Assembly (NCBI GenBank): GCA_028822475.1
Contig: JAPKDT010000002.1
Span: 1-28,862, forward strand
Reading direction: 5' to 3'
DNA: 28,862 nt
Origin: SAR324 cluster bacterium
GTDB taxonomy: Bacteria; SAR324; NAC60-12
The position numbers and the translations under genes were made by a program. The notes beneath the pieces are model-generated. The model worked only from the letters and a program-made list of their open reading frames with translations. It searched no databases and was not told the origin of the DNA. The stretch's first letter is position 1; the number at the start of each line of letters is the position of its first letter. Of this stretch, positions 16,457 to 25,087 are shown in pieces.

Positions 16457-17651
16457 ATTATTAGAAATAGCGGAAGAGTTGATTATTGTTTTTTCCGGAA
16501 GTGTGGGTGATGTCCGTGAAAAACTTGAGCAAAGTACAAAGCAGGTTCTGGATGCTTTTCCGGGAAACGCTGTGGTGGGTCGAGGACTGGAAAAACTCCT
16601 GCTCGACCGTACCGAATTTGATACGGAAGCAAAAAGCGAGTTATCCGAATTAAGGGAAAAAATATTTAGCTGTTCTTCTGCCTTGTTGCAAGGAAAAAGT
16701 GCTGTTGGTCTTCGGGGCTTTAAGGTGGGGACTGAAGTCGGTTTGGAAGAATATCGTAATGCGGTAGCTCAGGAAATTGGGATTTCTGTAGTAGAATTGA
16801 GAAGTCAACTCTACGGAGATTTGCCGCATTTTCAGCAAGTATTGGGCTTCCGTAAAATGAGTGCTGAGGGGTTACTTCATCGATATAACTGTGCTCAGAT
16901 TCAGGGACTGCTTTTGCGTTGTGAAGCGATGACAATCCTCCTGCCTGACACTGGTGCCGCGAGACTGCGACAATTGCTGAAATATTTACGTTTTAACAAA
17001 TTGTTGTGCAAGATAAGCCGTAATAGAGATCACGAAAAGTCGCTGGTGCTGGAGATAGACGGACCTTTGAGTATGTTTGTGAACACCCAGAAATATGGTT
17101 TAAATCTCGCAAATTTATTTCCTGCAATTTTACATCAACCTCGCTGGGAACTGGAAGCAGAAGTCAGAATACGTAAAAATCAGTCTCATATTTTAAAACT
17201 GAATCAAATTTGTGGAATTCGCTCGCACTATCGGCAATTCCTGTCCTATGTGCCTGAAGAAATTGAATTGCTAAGTTTACAGCTTACAAAAAAAATATCT
17301 TCCTGGGAACTGACTTCTTCCGCTGATTATCTGCAATTGACTGGAGAATCAGTTTGTTTCCCTGATTATCTTTTGACTCACAGTTCCGGAAAAAAAGTTG
17401 CAATGGAACTTTTCCATACTTGGCACGCCGCTCCACTCGGTGATCGTTTACAACAACTGGACTCGCAAAGTCACGCACCTTTGCTTGTAGGTGTAAATCG
17501 GAGCTTGCTTAAAAATGAGGAATTAGCTGAGAAAGTTGAGTCCTCTCCCTATTTTTCACGATTTGGTTTTTACTTCAGGGAAGCACCTACAGCCGCAAAA
17601 ATAATTCCTCTGTTGGATGAATGGTTGCAAAATGTACGAAAGCTTCTTTAG
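16377..17651 (+). CDS. DUF790/Bax1-type nuclease, partner of the XPB-like helicase
   Basis: The same frame is open from an ATG at 16230, but family homology begins at LTKELLCFR, which points to the GTG at 16377 as the real start and gives 424 residues. The segment KIIPKLINPEAAKLLEIAEELI matches the N-terminal part of DUF790 proteins. Near the C-terminus FPDY (Asp330) followed by VAMELFHTW (Glu344) forms a PD-(D/E)xK-like metal site, with a basic HAAPLGDR helix after it. Archaeal Bax1 is a structure-specific endonuclease activated by XPB, so nucleotide-excision-type repair or fork processing is the likely role. The first 80 bases lie inside the helicase gene in another frame, an unusually long overlap that suggests translational coupling. 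The start is less certain than the rest. Confidence 0.83.
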   Translation: MLTKELLCFRTNRGKIIPKLINPEAAKLLEIAEELIIVFSGSVGDVREKLEQSTKQVLDAFPGNAVVGRGLEKLLLDRTEFDTEAKSELSELREKIFSCSSALLQGKSAVGLRGFKVGTEVGLEEYRNAVAQEIGISVVELRSQLYGDLPHFQQVLGFRKMSAEGLLHRYNCAQIQGLLLRCEAMTILLPDTGAARLRQLLKYLRFNKLLCKISRNRDHEKSLVLEIDGPLSMFVNTQKYGLNLANLFPAILHQPRWELEAEVRIRKNQSHILKLNQICGIRSHYRQFLSYVPEEIELLSLQLTKKISSWELTSSADYLQLTGESVCFPDYLLTHSSGKKVAMELFHTWHAAPLGDRLQQLDSQSHAPLLVGVNRSLLKNEELAEKVESSPYFSRFGFYFREAPTAAKIIPLLDEWLQNVRKLL

Positions 17652-17964
17652 AGCAATGATTCTGCCTTTAGATGACTTTTGTGACGGTATCTCAGTTTTT
17701 TATCGTTCAGTGTGTGTCTGTGATCGAATTAGCGTTAACTAAGATCAGAATCATAAAAGGATGAAAAGATTGTAAATTATACCTTAATCAGGCTTGTGCA
17801 CAATACTTCAATATTGAAAAACACAGATCTTCTTAAATTAAGCATTTGGACTATGATTTAACACAAAATGTACTGGCTGAGTTATCAGCGTAAATCAAAA
17901 TGCAGTTATGCCACAAAAGGCTTGTGATTTAGAGCTAAAATATATTTAAATATAATGTCATTTA
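17652..17964. other. Intergenic region upstream of tig
   Basis: This is the longest gap in the window, 313 bases, and 373 to the preferred tig start. It has no convincing reading frame and no tRNA-like fold that I can see. It holds three small symmetric elements close together: the 12-base palindrome TTCAATATTGAA (17807-17818), the 11-base CTTAAATTAAG (17832-17842), and a 5-base stem with 4-base loop GCTGA/TCAGC (17876-17889). The tig promoter candidate follows at 17928-17956. Confidence 0.5.
17928..17956 (+). promoter_or_regulatory. Sigma-70-type promoter candidate for tig-clpP-clpX
   Basis: The -35 element TTTAGA (17928-17933, four of six matches) and a perfect -10 TATAAT (17951-17956) are separated by 17 bases. 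Transcription would start near 17963. That makes the ATG at 17965 almost leaderless and gives a leader of about 60 bases to the preferred trigger factor start at 18025. Confidence 0.5.
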
Positions 17965-18024
17965 ATGTTTCGGGCAGTCTTTGTGGAAAGACTGTCATCA
18001 TCTCAAAGCAAAAAATATCTTTCC

Positions 18025-19350
18025 ATGGAATCATCCGTTGACGAACTAGGCAAACTGAAGTATTCGATCGCCCTCGAGATTTCTCTTAAAGAAATCAAAC
18101 CCACCTACGATGCCATTTATCGGCAGCTGAAAAATACACGTCTCAATGGTTTTCGTCCTGGAAAACACCCCAAAGGGTGGTTGGACAAACGGTTTATGTC
18201 AGCAATGCAACAGGAAGCAGTGGATCGGGTAATTCCAGGTTACATGGAAAGCGCACTTAAGGAACATTCGCTCCGTCCGATTACAATGCCGGTAATCCAG
18301 AAAATCGATTTTAACCGTAAATCGCAGCTTTCAGCGACTCTGCATTTTGAAATAGCACCTGAACTTCCACCTCTTGATTACGGAAAGATACAACTCGAGC
18401 GTAAGGAACTCGATGAAGTCTCTGCAGCAGATGTTACTGAAGAATTGGAAGCTATTATTCAGCGTGAAGAAGTGCTTGCGCCCAAAGAGGGAAAAGATGT
18501 CAAAGTGGAAAACAACGATTGGGTGCTGATTAATTACCAAGGATATCTTGAAGGAGAGGAATTTACAGATTCAATAGGAAATGACATGCAATTCAAAATT
18601 GGAACTCCGGATTTGGCGGAATTTCATGACTGCGTTTTGGGAATGTCTTCCGGAGATGAAAAAGAAGAGGAAATTGAACTTCCTGAACGTTTTGGTGAAA
18701 ATGCAGGTAAAAAAGCAAATTTTAAAATTCAGTTAACTGAAATATCTACTGTTAAAAGACCAGAGTTAGACTTGGAGTTTTTTAAGAAATACGGTGTTGA
18801 AAGTGAAAATGAATTAAAAGAAAAAGTAGGTGAATCAATAATATCCCGTAAAAAAGCTGAACTTCAAAGTGAGTACCGTATAGCTGTTAGGGCACAACTT
18901 TCTGATTTATATAATGAATTTGAGTTGCCACAAGAATTGATGGATTTCGAGCAGGAGCAGGTTCAGAAAGAATTAGAAAAGATGTCCGGAGAAAAAGAAA
19001 TAACTGAAGAAGAAAAAGAGAAAAAAAGGCAGGAAGGCTTTGACAACGCGAAAATGGATTTACGGATGAAATTCATTCTTGACTCAATCAGTGAGCATGA
19101 GGAACTTAAATTTGACGAAAATGAAGCTTCCCGAGAATTTGTTGGTCTGGCGCAAATTACAGGACAATCTCCGGACGAACTGATTCAGACACCATTTGGG
19201 AGAGACATGTATCAACGCATCATCATCCGCAAACAAGGAGACGCAACTCTTGATAGAGCTGTAACACGTGTGTTCGGTGACCCTATTGAAGAAAACGTCC
19301 CTGAAACCCAAGAACACGTTCACGATGAAAATTGTGACCATGATCATTAA
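18025..19350 (+). CDS. tig: Trigger factor, ribosome-associated chaperone and prolyl isomerase
   Basis: 441 residues from the ATG at 18025, chosen because family homology starts at SSVDELGKLKYSI; an ATG at 17965 would add 20 residues unlike the family. The ribosome-binding domain has the signature GFRPGK (42-47) followed by HPKGWLDKRF. A FKBP-type isomerase domain spans about 163-240 (NDWVLINYQGYLEGEEF to the ITE-like strand), then the helical C-terminal chaperone arms. The protein ends in a His/Asp-rich tail (HVHDENCDHDH) that could bind metal ions, as the His-rich C-termini of some isomerases do. It heads tig-clpP-clpX, the common order that couples folding of new chains with their degradation. 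No Shine-Dalgarno sequence precedes either start. Confidence 0.93.
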   Translation: MESSVDELGKLKYSIALEISLKEIKPTYDAIYRQLKNTRLNGFRPGKHPKGWLDKRFMSAMQQEAVDRVIPGYMESALKEHSLRPITMPVIQKIDFNRKSQLSATLHFEIAPELPPLDYGKIQLERKELDEVSAADVTEELEAIIQREEVLAPKEGKDVKVENNDWVLINYQGYLEGEEFTDSIGNDMQFKIGTPDLAEFHDCVLGMSSGDEKEEEIELPERFGENAGKKANFKIQLTEISTVKRPELDLEFFKKYGVESENELKEKVGESIISRKKAELQSEYRIAVRAQLSDLYNEFELPQELMDFEQEQVQKELEKMSGEKEITEEEKEKKRQEGFDNAKMDLRMKFILDSISEHEELKFDENEASREFVGLAQITGQSPDELIQTPFGRDMYQRIIIRKQGDATLDRAVTRVFGDPIEENVPETQEHVHDENCDHDH

Positions 19351-19399
19351 TATTTTACTGAAATAATTTCTAAATTCTAAAATTATAAGCTGGTTATCC

Positions 19400-19996
19400 A
19401 TGTCTCTAATACCAATGGTTGTCGAGCAAAATAGTCGGGGTGAACGTGCCTACGACATTTATTCTCGACTGCTCAAAGATCGCATAATATTTCTTGGTTC
19501 ACCGATTGACGACAATGTCGCAAATGTGATGATCGCTCAACTTTTGTTCTTGGAAGCAGAAGATCCTGACAGTGATATTTCACTTTATCTTAATTGCCCG
19601 GGCGGATTAGTTACTTCTGGAATGGCAATTTATGATACAATACAGTACCTGAAACCTGATGTGCAGACTATTTGCATAGGTCAGGCAGCCAGTATGGGCG
19701 CGGTATTACTGTCTGCTGGAGCATCTGGAAAAAGAAAAGCTCTGCCGCATGCGAGAATTATGCTACACCAGATGATGGGCGGTTTTTCCGGACAAGCTGA
19801 AGATATTGATATTCAGGCTAAAGAAATTATCAAAATGACTGACCTTTTGAATGATATTCTGGCACGTCACACAGGGCACAAGATTGAAGAAATTGCTGAA
19901 GATACCCAACGTGATTATTATTTTTCAAGTCAGGAAGCAAAAGACTACGGCATTATTGATGAAGTGATGCAAAATAGAAAACTAAAAGCAGTCTAA
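19400..19996 (+). CDS. clpP: ATP-dependent Clp protease proteolytic subunit
   Basis: 198 residues, the usual length. The serine protease triad is complete: Ser98 in GQAASMGAVLL, His123 in RIMLHQMMGGFSGQA, Asp172 in TQRDYYFS. The N-terminus MSLIPMVVEQNSRGERAYDIYSRLL matches mature ClpP with little or no propeptide. Fourteen subunits form the degradation barrel capped by ClpX, whose gene begins 13 bases after this stop, so the two are surely co-transcribed. It lies 49 bases after tig. Confidence 0.97.
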   Translation: MSLIPMVVEQNSRGERAYDIYSRLLKDRIIFLGSPIDDNVANVMIAQLLFLEAEDPDSDISLYLNCPGGLVTSGMAIYDTIQYLKPDVQTICIGQAASMGAVLLSAGASGKRKALPHARIMLHQMMGGFSGQAEDIDIQAKEIIKMTDLLNDILARHTGHKIEEIAEDTQRDYYFSSQEAKDYGIIDEVMQNRKLKAV

Positions 19997-20009
19997 AAGA
20001 ATTAAATCT

Positions 20010-21263
20010 ATGACTACCGTTAAAGAGGCTCTCTTGCGCTGCTCATTCTGTGGTAAAACACAGGACGAGGTGAAGAAAATAATTGCAGGTCCAACCGTCT
20101 ATATTTGCGACGAATGTATTGACCTCTGCAATGAAATAATGGAAGAGGAGTATCAGAATGAGAATCCTGCTGACTTGAAACAGGATTTGCTCAAACCAGC
20201 GGAAATAAAAGAAGTTCTCGACAGTTATGTGGTGGGGCAGGAACAGTCCAAAAAAGTGCTCGCAGTGGCTGTTCACAATCATTATAAACGAATCAGCGCT
20301 AATCTTGAAAATTCTGATGTAGAACTGCAAAAAAGTAATATCCTGTTAATCGGTCCTACAGGGACAGGCAAGACTCTGCTGGCACAAACTCTTGCCAGAA
20401 TACTTAATGTGCCGTTTGCAGTTGCTGACGCAACATCTTTGACAGAAGCGGGATATGTTGGTGAAGACGTAGAAAACATTGTGCTAAAACTCTTGCAGTC
20501 GGCTAATTATGACATAGAGCGTGCGGAGCAGGGCATTATCTATATTGATGAAATTGACAAAATTACCAGAAAAAGTGAAAACGTCTCGATTACACGAGAT
20601 GTTTCTGGAGAAGGTGTTCAGCAGGCACTGTTGAAAATTATTGAGGGCACAGTCGCGAATATTCCACCACAAGGAGGACGTAAGCACCCTAATCAGGAAA
20701 CAATGCAGGTCAATACGGAAAATGTACTGTTCATTTGCGGAGGTGCATTCACGGCGCTGGATGACATAATTAAGCGACGTATTGGCCAAAACGCGATCGG
20801 TTTTGGCGCAAATGTGCATCATAAAAGCAGGAATGAAAAGCTTCTCGCGCAGCTTGAACCTGAAGATTTACTCAAGTATGGTTTAATTCCTGAATTTATT
20901 GGACGTTTACCGGTTGTAGCGACTTTGCATGATTTAGAAGTTGATCATCTTGTGCAAATTTTACAGGAACCTAAAAATGCCTTGATACGTCAGTACGAAA
21001 AAATGTTTGAACTTGAGAATGTGAAACTGACTTTCACAAAAGACGCAGTTATTACTCTTGCAAAGGAAGCAATCAAGCGGAAAACCGGTGCACGTGGTTT
21101 GCGATCAATTATCGAGAACTCAATGCTGGATATCATGTATGAAATTCCCTCAGATCCGGACATTAGTGAAGTTGAGATCAGTAAAGAAACTATTCTACAA
21201 AAAGCTAAACCTAAGCTGACAAAGAAACCTTCAAGCATAATTCCACAAGCCAAAGCCAGCTAA
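20010..21263 (+). CDS. clpX: ATP-dependent Clp protease ATP-binding subunit ClpX
   Basis: 417 residues. The N-terminal zinc-binding domain uses Cys11, Cys14, Cys33 and Cys36. The AAA+ core has Walker A GPTGTGKT (115-122), the pore loop GYVG (148-151), Walker B IIYIDEIDK (176-184), and the IGF loop in NAIGFGANV that docks onto ClpP. The RTGARGLRSI-type sensor II (here KTGARGLRSI) is near the C-terminus. ClpX unfolds tagged substrates and feeds them into ClpP encoded just upstream. The C-terminal tail after EVEISKETIL is Lys-rich and variable. Everything needed for activity is present. Confidence 0.97.
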   Translation: MTTVKEALLRCSFCGKTQDEVKKIIAGPTVYICDECIDLCNEIMEEEYQNENPADLKQDLLKPAEIKEVLDSYVVGQEQSKKVLAVAVHNHYKRISANLENSDVELQKSNILLIGPTGTGKTLLAQTLARILNVPFAVADATSLTEAGYVGEDVENIVLKLLQSANYDIERAEQGIIYIDEIDKITRKSENVSITRDVSGEGVQQALLKIIEGTVANIPPQGGRKHPNQETMQVNTENVLFICGGAFTALDDIIKRRIGQNAIGFGANVHHKSRNEKLLAQLEPEDLLKYGLIPEFIGRLPVVATLHDLEVDHLVQILQEPKNALIRQYEKMFELENVKLTFTKDAVITLAKEAIKRKTGARGLRSIIENSMLDIMYEIPSDPDISEVEISKETILQKAKPKLTKKPSSIIPQAKAS

Positions 21264-21311
21264 TCATCTTAGCGAAATAAAGCTTCTAACTTACTAGCTA
21301 TTACAACAAAT

Positions 21312-22310
21312 ATGGAAAAATTTGATGTATATGGCGTCTGCAATCCTTTGATCGATTTGCTGAGTCATATTCCGGATTCGTTTTTGAAAAAACGAGGAAT
21401 TGAAAAAAATATAATGCACCTCATTTCACTTGAGGAACAACAGGAGTTACTGCTGGCGCTTACTGCTGAGAAATTATCAGTAGAATTTGCTGCAGGAGGT
21501 TCCGGTGCAAATTCAATGATCGGTATTGCTCAACTCGGTGGACGTACTGCTTTCAGCGGTAAAATTGGCAGGGACGAACATGGTAAAATATATCGTGAAA
21601 AACTCGAAGATTTAGGTGTCAGTGCATGTCTCGCTGAAGGTGAAGGCAGCACAGGGAGTAGTTTGGTTTTAGTCAGTGATGATGGTTGCCGTACAATGAA
21701 CACTTATCTGGGAATGAGTCAGGAACTGCAGGCTCCAGATATTGATCCCGAAGTTATTGAAGCATCTAAATACCTCTATCTTACAGGATATTTGTGGGAT
21801 ACAGATTCGCAGAAAAAAGCAGTCCGTACAGCACTGGATGAAGCAAAAAGAGTTGAGACAAAAGTCGCTTTGAGTCTTTCTGATCCTTTCTGTGTTACTC
21901 GTCACAAAGAAGATTTCAAAAGTCTGCTACAGGGTTATGTCAGTATGGTATTCAGCAATCAGGAAGAGGCGTTTACCTTGCTTGATACTAATGTTACACA
22001 GGAAGCGGTTGATATAATGTCAAAATGGACTGAAACTGTAGTGTTGACACTAGGGGCAAACGGCGCAATTATTTCACACCTTGGTCAAACATATTATATT
22101 GATCCATTACCGATTCGTGTTGAAGATACAACCGGAGCAGGTGACGCTTTTGCTGCCGGTTTTCTCTTCGGAATGACTCATGAATTTTCTCCGCTGGAAA
22201 GTGGACGCATAGGGGCCGCTCTTGCTGGTGCAGTAATTGAACAGACCGGATCTCGTTTTCAGGGTCACGCACACTCGCTGATTCATGAAAAACTTGGAAT
22301 AACGCTATAG
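21312..22310 (+). CDS. PfkB-family carbohydrate/nucleoside kinase (adenosine kinase-like)
   Basis: 332 residues of the ribokinase fold. The first PfkB signature is GGSGANSMIGIAQLGG (62-77) followed by FSGKIGRDEHG. The second signature DTTGAGDAF has the anion hole GAGD (275-278) and catalytic base Asp278. The N-terminus GVCNPLIDLL and the overall pattern are those of the sugar kinases often labelled adenosine kinase in proteobacteria, where the real substrate may be a nucleoside or a sugar. The gene follows clpX after 48 bases on the same strand, so read-through is possible, though there is no evident functional tie to proteolysis. Confidence 0.87.
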   Translation: MEKFDVYGVCNPLIDLLSHIPDSFLKKRGIEKNIMHLISLEEQQELLLALTAEKLSVEFAAGGSGANSMIGIAQLGGRTAFSGKIGRDEHGKIYREKLEDLGVSACLAEGEGSTGSSLVLVSDDGCRTMNTYLGMSQELQAPDIDPEVIEASKYLYLTGYLWDTDSQKKAVRTALDEAKRVETKVALSLSDPFCVTRHKEDFKSLLQGYVSMVFSNQEEAFTLLDTNVTQEAVDIMSKWTETVVLTLGANGAIISHLGQTYYIDPLPIRVEDTTGAGDAFAAGFLFGMTHEFSPLESGRIGAALAGAVIEQTGSRFQGHAHSLIHEKLGITL

Positions 22311-22507
22311 TTGATGATCCTGATGTGCTTGTTAACAGTCTAAATAGTACATGTTGGTATTTAGACATAAGCATAAATTTAAATAAAAACAGTAGCAGTA
22401 GCTTTTGTTGTCAATATTCCTATCCGGTTAATACAATTTTGACCAAGCAACAAATTTAACACTGTAGCATTCAGACACACTTTTTTTCCTCATAGCTTTG
22501 CTGCCTC

Positions 22508-23761
22508 ATGGAACTTCTTGCTCCCGCTGGAAATTTAGATAAATTGAAAACAGCTGTTTTGTACGGTGCAAATGCTGTCTATCTGGCAGGTCAAAACTTC
22601 AGTTTACGTGGTGCGTCCGATAATTTCTCTGAGACAGAATTACTGGAAGGAGTCTTGTTTGCGCGGAAAAACAACTGCAAAACATACGTTACTCTAAACG
22701 CATTTTTGCATGATCAGGAACTGAAACAACTTCCGCAATATGTGAGGTTTCTGGAAAAGTGCGGTGTGGACGCAGTGATTGTTTCTGATCTGGGAGTGAT
22801 GACCGTTGTTCAGCAGAATTCTGAATTAGCAGTTCATCTTTCAACGCAGGCATCCTGTTTAAATGTCCATTCCGCAAAGCTGTGGAAAAGTCTTGGTGCT
22901 AAAAGACTGGTTCTGGGACGGGAGGTTTCTCTAGAAGAAGCAGGGAAAATCAGAAAGGAAGCTGAGATTGAGGTTGAACTTTTTATTCACGGAGCAATGT
23001 GTATGGCTTTTTCCGGAAACTGCACTATCTCAAATTACACAGCAGGACGTGACAGTAATCGGGGAGGTTGTGTGCAAAGCTGCCGCTTTTCCTATTCTGC
23101 TATTCCGGATTCTGCTGAATCTGCTGATGTGTCTCCGGAATATCGTCCAAGCTCTTTAATGAGTTCAAAAGATTTACGCGGAATGGATTTGCTGCCTGAA
23201 TTCCTCAAAACGGGTGTAGACAGCATCAAAGTTGAAGGTCGGATGAAAAGTTCTCTTTACGCGGCAACGACCACCAGTGCATACTCTCGTGCACTTAAAT
23301 GGTGTGATTCAACTTCTAAGCGGGAATGGCCGGAGAAGTTAAAAGAGTTATCCTCAATGTTGGAAAAAATTCCACACAGAGGTTACACAGAAGGTTCTCT
23401 CAAAAATTCCGCGGATGCAGAGAGTGTTTATCAGGGAGAGAGAAACAGTAGAAATTCTTCTTATGAAATCGCCGGAACAGTCATGGAAGTAGATGATGGC
23501 AAATCATTCACACTCTTGACACAAAATGCATTTGAGCATGGAAGAACGCTGGAAGTTTTGACTTTTGAGGGAAAGGTGATTGAGGTTCCCACGAATGAAA
23601 TGCAGAACATCTCCCGTCTTCCTGTTTTAAAAGCAAAACCCAACCGTCTCCTCCGATTTCCTTATCCTCCGTTAGTTTCAAGTTCTCCGGAAGTTTCCAC
23701 GAGCTCCCGTATTGAACCTATGAATGTGGTACGTTTGCAATACGTTTCAGCGGCTCAGTAA
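22508..23761 (+). CDS. Peptidase U32 family protein (TrhP-like, probable tRNA hydroxylation or collagenase-type protein)
   Basis: 417 residues. The U32 signature is seen as ELFIHGAMCMAFSGNCTIS (157-175), and the N-terminus MELLAPAGNLDKLKTAV is classical. Members include TrhP (prephenate-dependent hydroxylation of tRNA uridine 34), RlhA (23S rRNA) and UbiU/V; these bind an iron-sulfur cluster with conserved cysteines. Here Cys165, Cys172, Cys188 and Cys192 are present. At the SSKDLRGMDLL segment Arg224 stands where most relatives I know have a Cys (SKDLC), so the cluster ligand set may differ. The gene is 197 bases from the kinase and converges on the phosphate transporter with 20 bases between stops. 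RNA modification is more likely than proteolysis. Confidence 0.85.
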   Translation: MELLAPAGNLDKLKTAVLYGANAVYLAGQNFSLRGASDNFSETELLEGVLFARKNNCKTYVTLNAFLHDQELKQLPQYVRFLEKCGVDAVIVSDLGVMTVVQQNSELAVHLSTQASCLNVHSAKLWKSLGAKRLVLGREVSLEEAGKIRKEAEIEVELFIHGAMCMAFSGNCTISNYTAGRDSNRGGCVQSCRFSYSAIPDSAESADVSPEYRPSSLMSSKDLRGMDLLPEFLKTGVDSIKVEGRMKSSLYAATTTSAYSRALKWCDSTSKREWPEKLKELSSMLEKIPHRGYTEGSLKNSADAESVYQGERNSRNSSYEIAGTVMEVDDGKSFTLLTQNAFEHGRTLEVLTFEGKVIEVPTNEMQNISRLPVLKAKPNRLLRFPYPPLVSSSPEVSTSSRIEPMNVVRLQYVSAAQ

Positions 23762-23781
23762 ATTTAAAAATTCACTTCATC

Positions 23782-25041
23782 TCAAAGAAATACCCCACGG
23801 AAAAAGAAAAAGAAGAAGATAGACAGTAGCGCGCCTACAGGGAGAGTTATGACCCATGACATGAATATCCCACCGATTACCCTCAAATCCAAAGCTCCAA
23901 TTCCTCTAGCTAGTCCTACTCCCACGACTGCACCTACCGCGATATGAGTAGTGGAAACCGGAATACCGGTTCGCGAGGCGAGAACTACTGTAGCGGCCGC
24001 GGCGAGTTCTGCAGAGAAACCGCGAGTGGGTACAAGTTCTGTAATTTTTGTGCCGATAGTTTGAATTACACGATAACCCAGGGTTGACAATCCGAGAATA
24101 ATTCCGCAACCGCCTAAAATCAAGATCCAAAGAGGAAGCGCAGAATCTTGGGCCATCTCACCTCCACTTTGCACGATGCTGACAACAGCGGCCATGGGAC
24201 CGATACCGTTAGCCACATCATTTGAACCATGGGCAAAAGCCATTGCGCAAGCAGTGAAGAGCATCATCACGCCAAAGATTCTCTCAATCTGAGTGAACTG
24301 CTCATGCACGCTTTCTGCTTCCTGCATTTTCAACCTGACAATCAAAAAATGTCCAATCAAAGCTATGCTGCCGCCAAATAAGACAGCAATTAAAAAACTT
24401 TGTGGTATATTTAATTCTATTTCAAGGTGCTTGAGACCTTTGAAGAGAGTTACAAGTGAAATGAGGAAGCCTACGAAAAAAATGTATAACGGAGCATATC
24501 GCTGAGCATTACGAAACGGCGTGTCTGTGTCGAGAATAAACTTCTGTATACTGCGCATTATCAGAAACGAAAAGGTACCTCCAACCATGGGAGAAACCAC
24601 CCAACTGATAACAATGGTGCCTATTTTTGGCCAGTTCACCGCATCCATACCGATGCCGACCATGGCAAATCCTACAATCGCACCGATGATACTGTGCGTT
24701 GTAGAAACGGGCCAGCCCATCCAACTGGCTACAGTCAGCCAGAGTGCGGCGGCAAGTAGAGCTGAGAGCATTCCCCAGACTAGAATTTCAGGATTACCAA
24801 GAATTGGAGTTGGATCAATGATCCCTTTACGGATAGTTTTGGTAACATTCCCTCCCGCAATAAAAGCGCCGGCAAATTCAAAAACAGCAGCGATGATAAT
24901 TGCCTGTTTGATACTGATTGCTCCAGATCCAACCGAAGTGCCCATTGCATTGGCAACATCATTAGCTCCAATCCCCCAAGTCATGTAAAGACCAAGCACT
25001 ATTGCCAGCATAATAAAGACTGAACCGTATTCAATAAGCAT
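23782..25041 (-). CDS. pit: PiT-family low-affinity inorganic phosphate transporter
   Basis: 419 residues with about ten hydrophobic segments. The two PiT half-signatures are GANDVAN (25-31) and GSNDVAN (272-278), and each half also has a PVSTTH element (111-116 and again near 365), the internal duplication typical of the family. It takes up phosphate (or metal-phosphate) with protons or sodium. A hydrophilic loop of about 70 residues lies between the halves. The C-terminus is a run of Phe (SIFFFFFFRGVFL). The gene lies 46 bases downstream of the DUF47 gene on the same strand, the known Pit/Pap arrangement. No Shine-Dalgarno sequence before the ATG. Confidence 0.94.
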   Translation of the reverse strand: MLIEYGSVFIMLAIVLGLYMTWGIGANDVANAMGTSVGSGAISIKQAIIIAAVFEFAGAFIAGGNVTKTIRKGIIDPTPILGNPEILVWGMLSALLAAALWLTVASWMGWPVSTTHSIIGAIVGFAMVGIGMDAVNWPKIGTIVISWVVSPMVGGTFSFLIMRSIQKFILDTDTPFRNAQRYAPLYIFFVGFLISLVTLFKGLKHLEIELNIPQSFLIAVLFGGSIALIGHFLIVRLKMQEAESVHEQFTQIERIFGVMMLFTACAMAFAHGSNDVANGIGPMAAVVSIVQSGGEMAQDSALPLWILILGGCGIILGLSTLGYRVIQTIGTKITELVPTRGFSAELAAAATVVLASRTGIPVSTTHIAVGAVVGVGLARGIGALDLRVIGGIFMSWVITLPVGALLSIFFFFFFRGVFL

Positions 25042-25087
25042 GTAAATCTTTGGTTTTGTAATCTAAAAAGTCTGGCATCTTTTTAAT

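Noticed and set aside
17965..18024. Upstream ATG start for trigger factor
   Set aside because: It adds 20 residues unlike the family and would be almost leaderless relative to the promoter candidate.
24521..24988. 155-residue plus-strand frame
   Set aside because: Antisense to the phosphate transporter; its Pro/Ile/Thr-rich make-up mirrors membrane-helix codons on the other strand.
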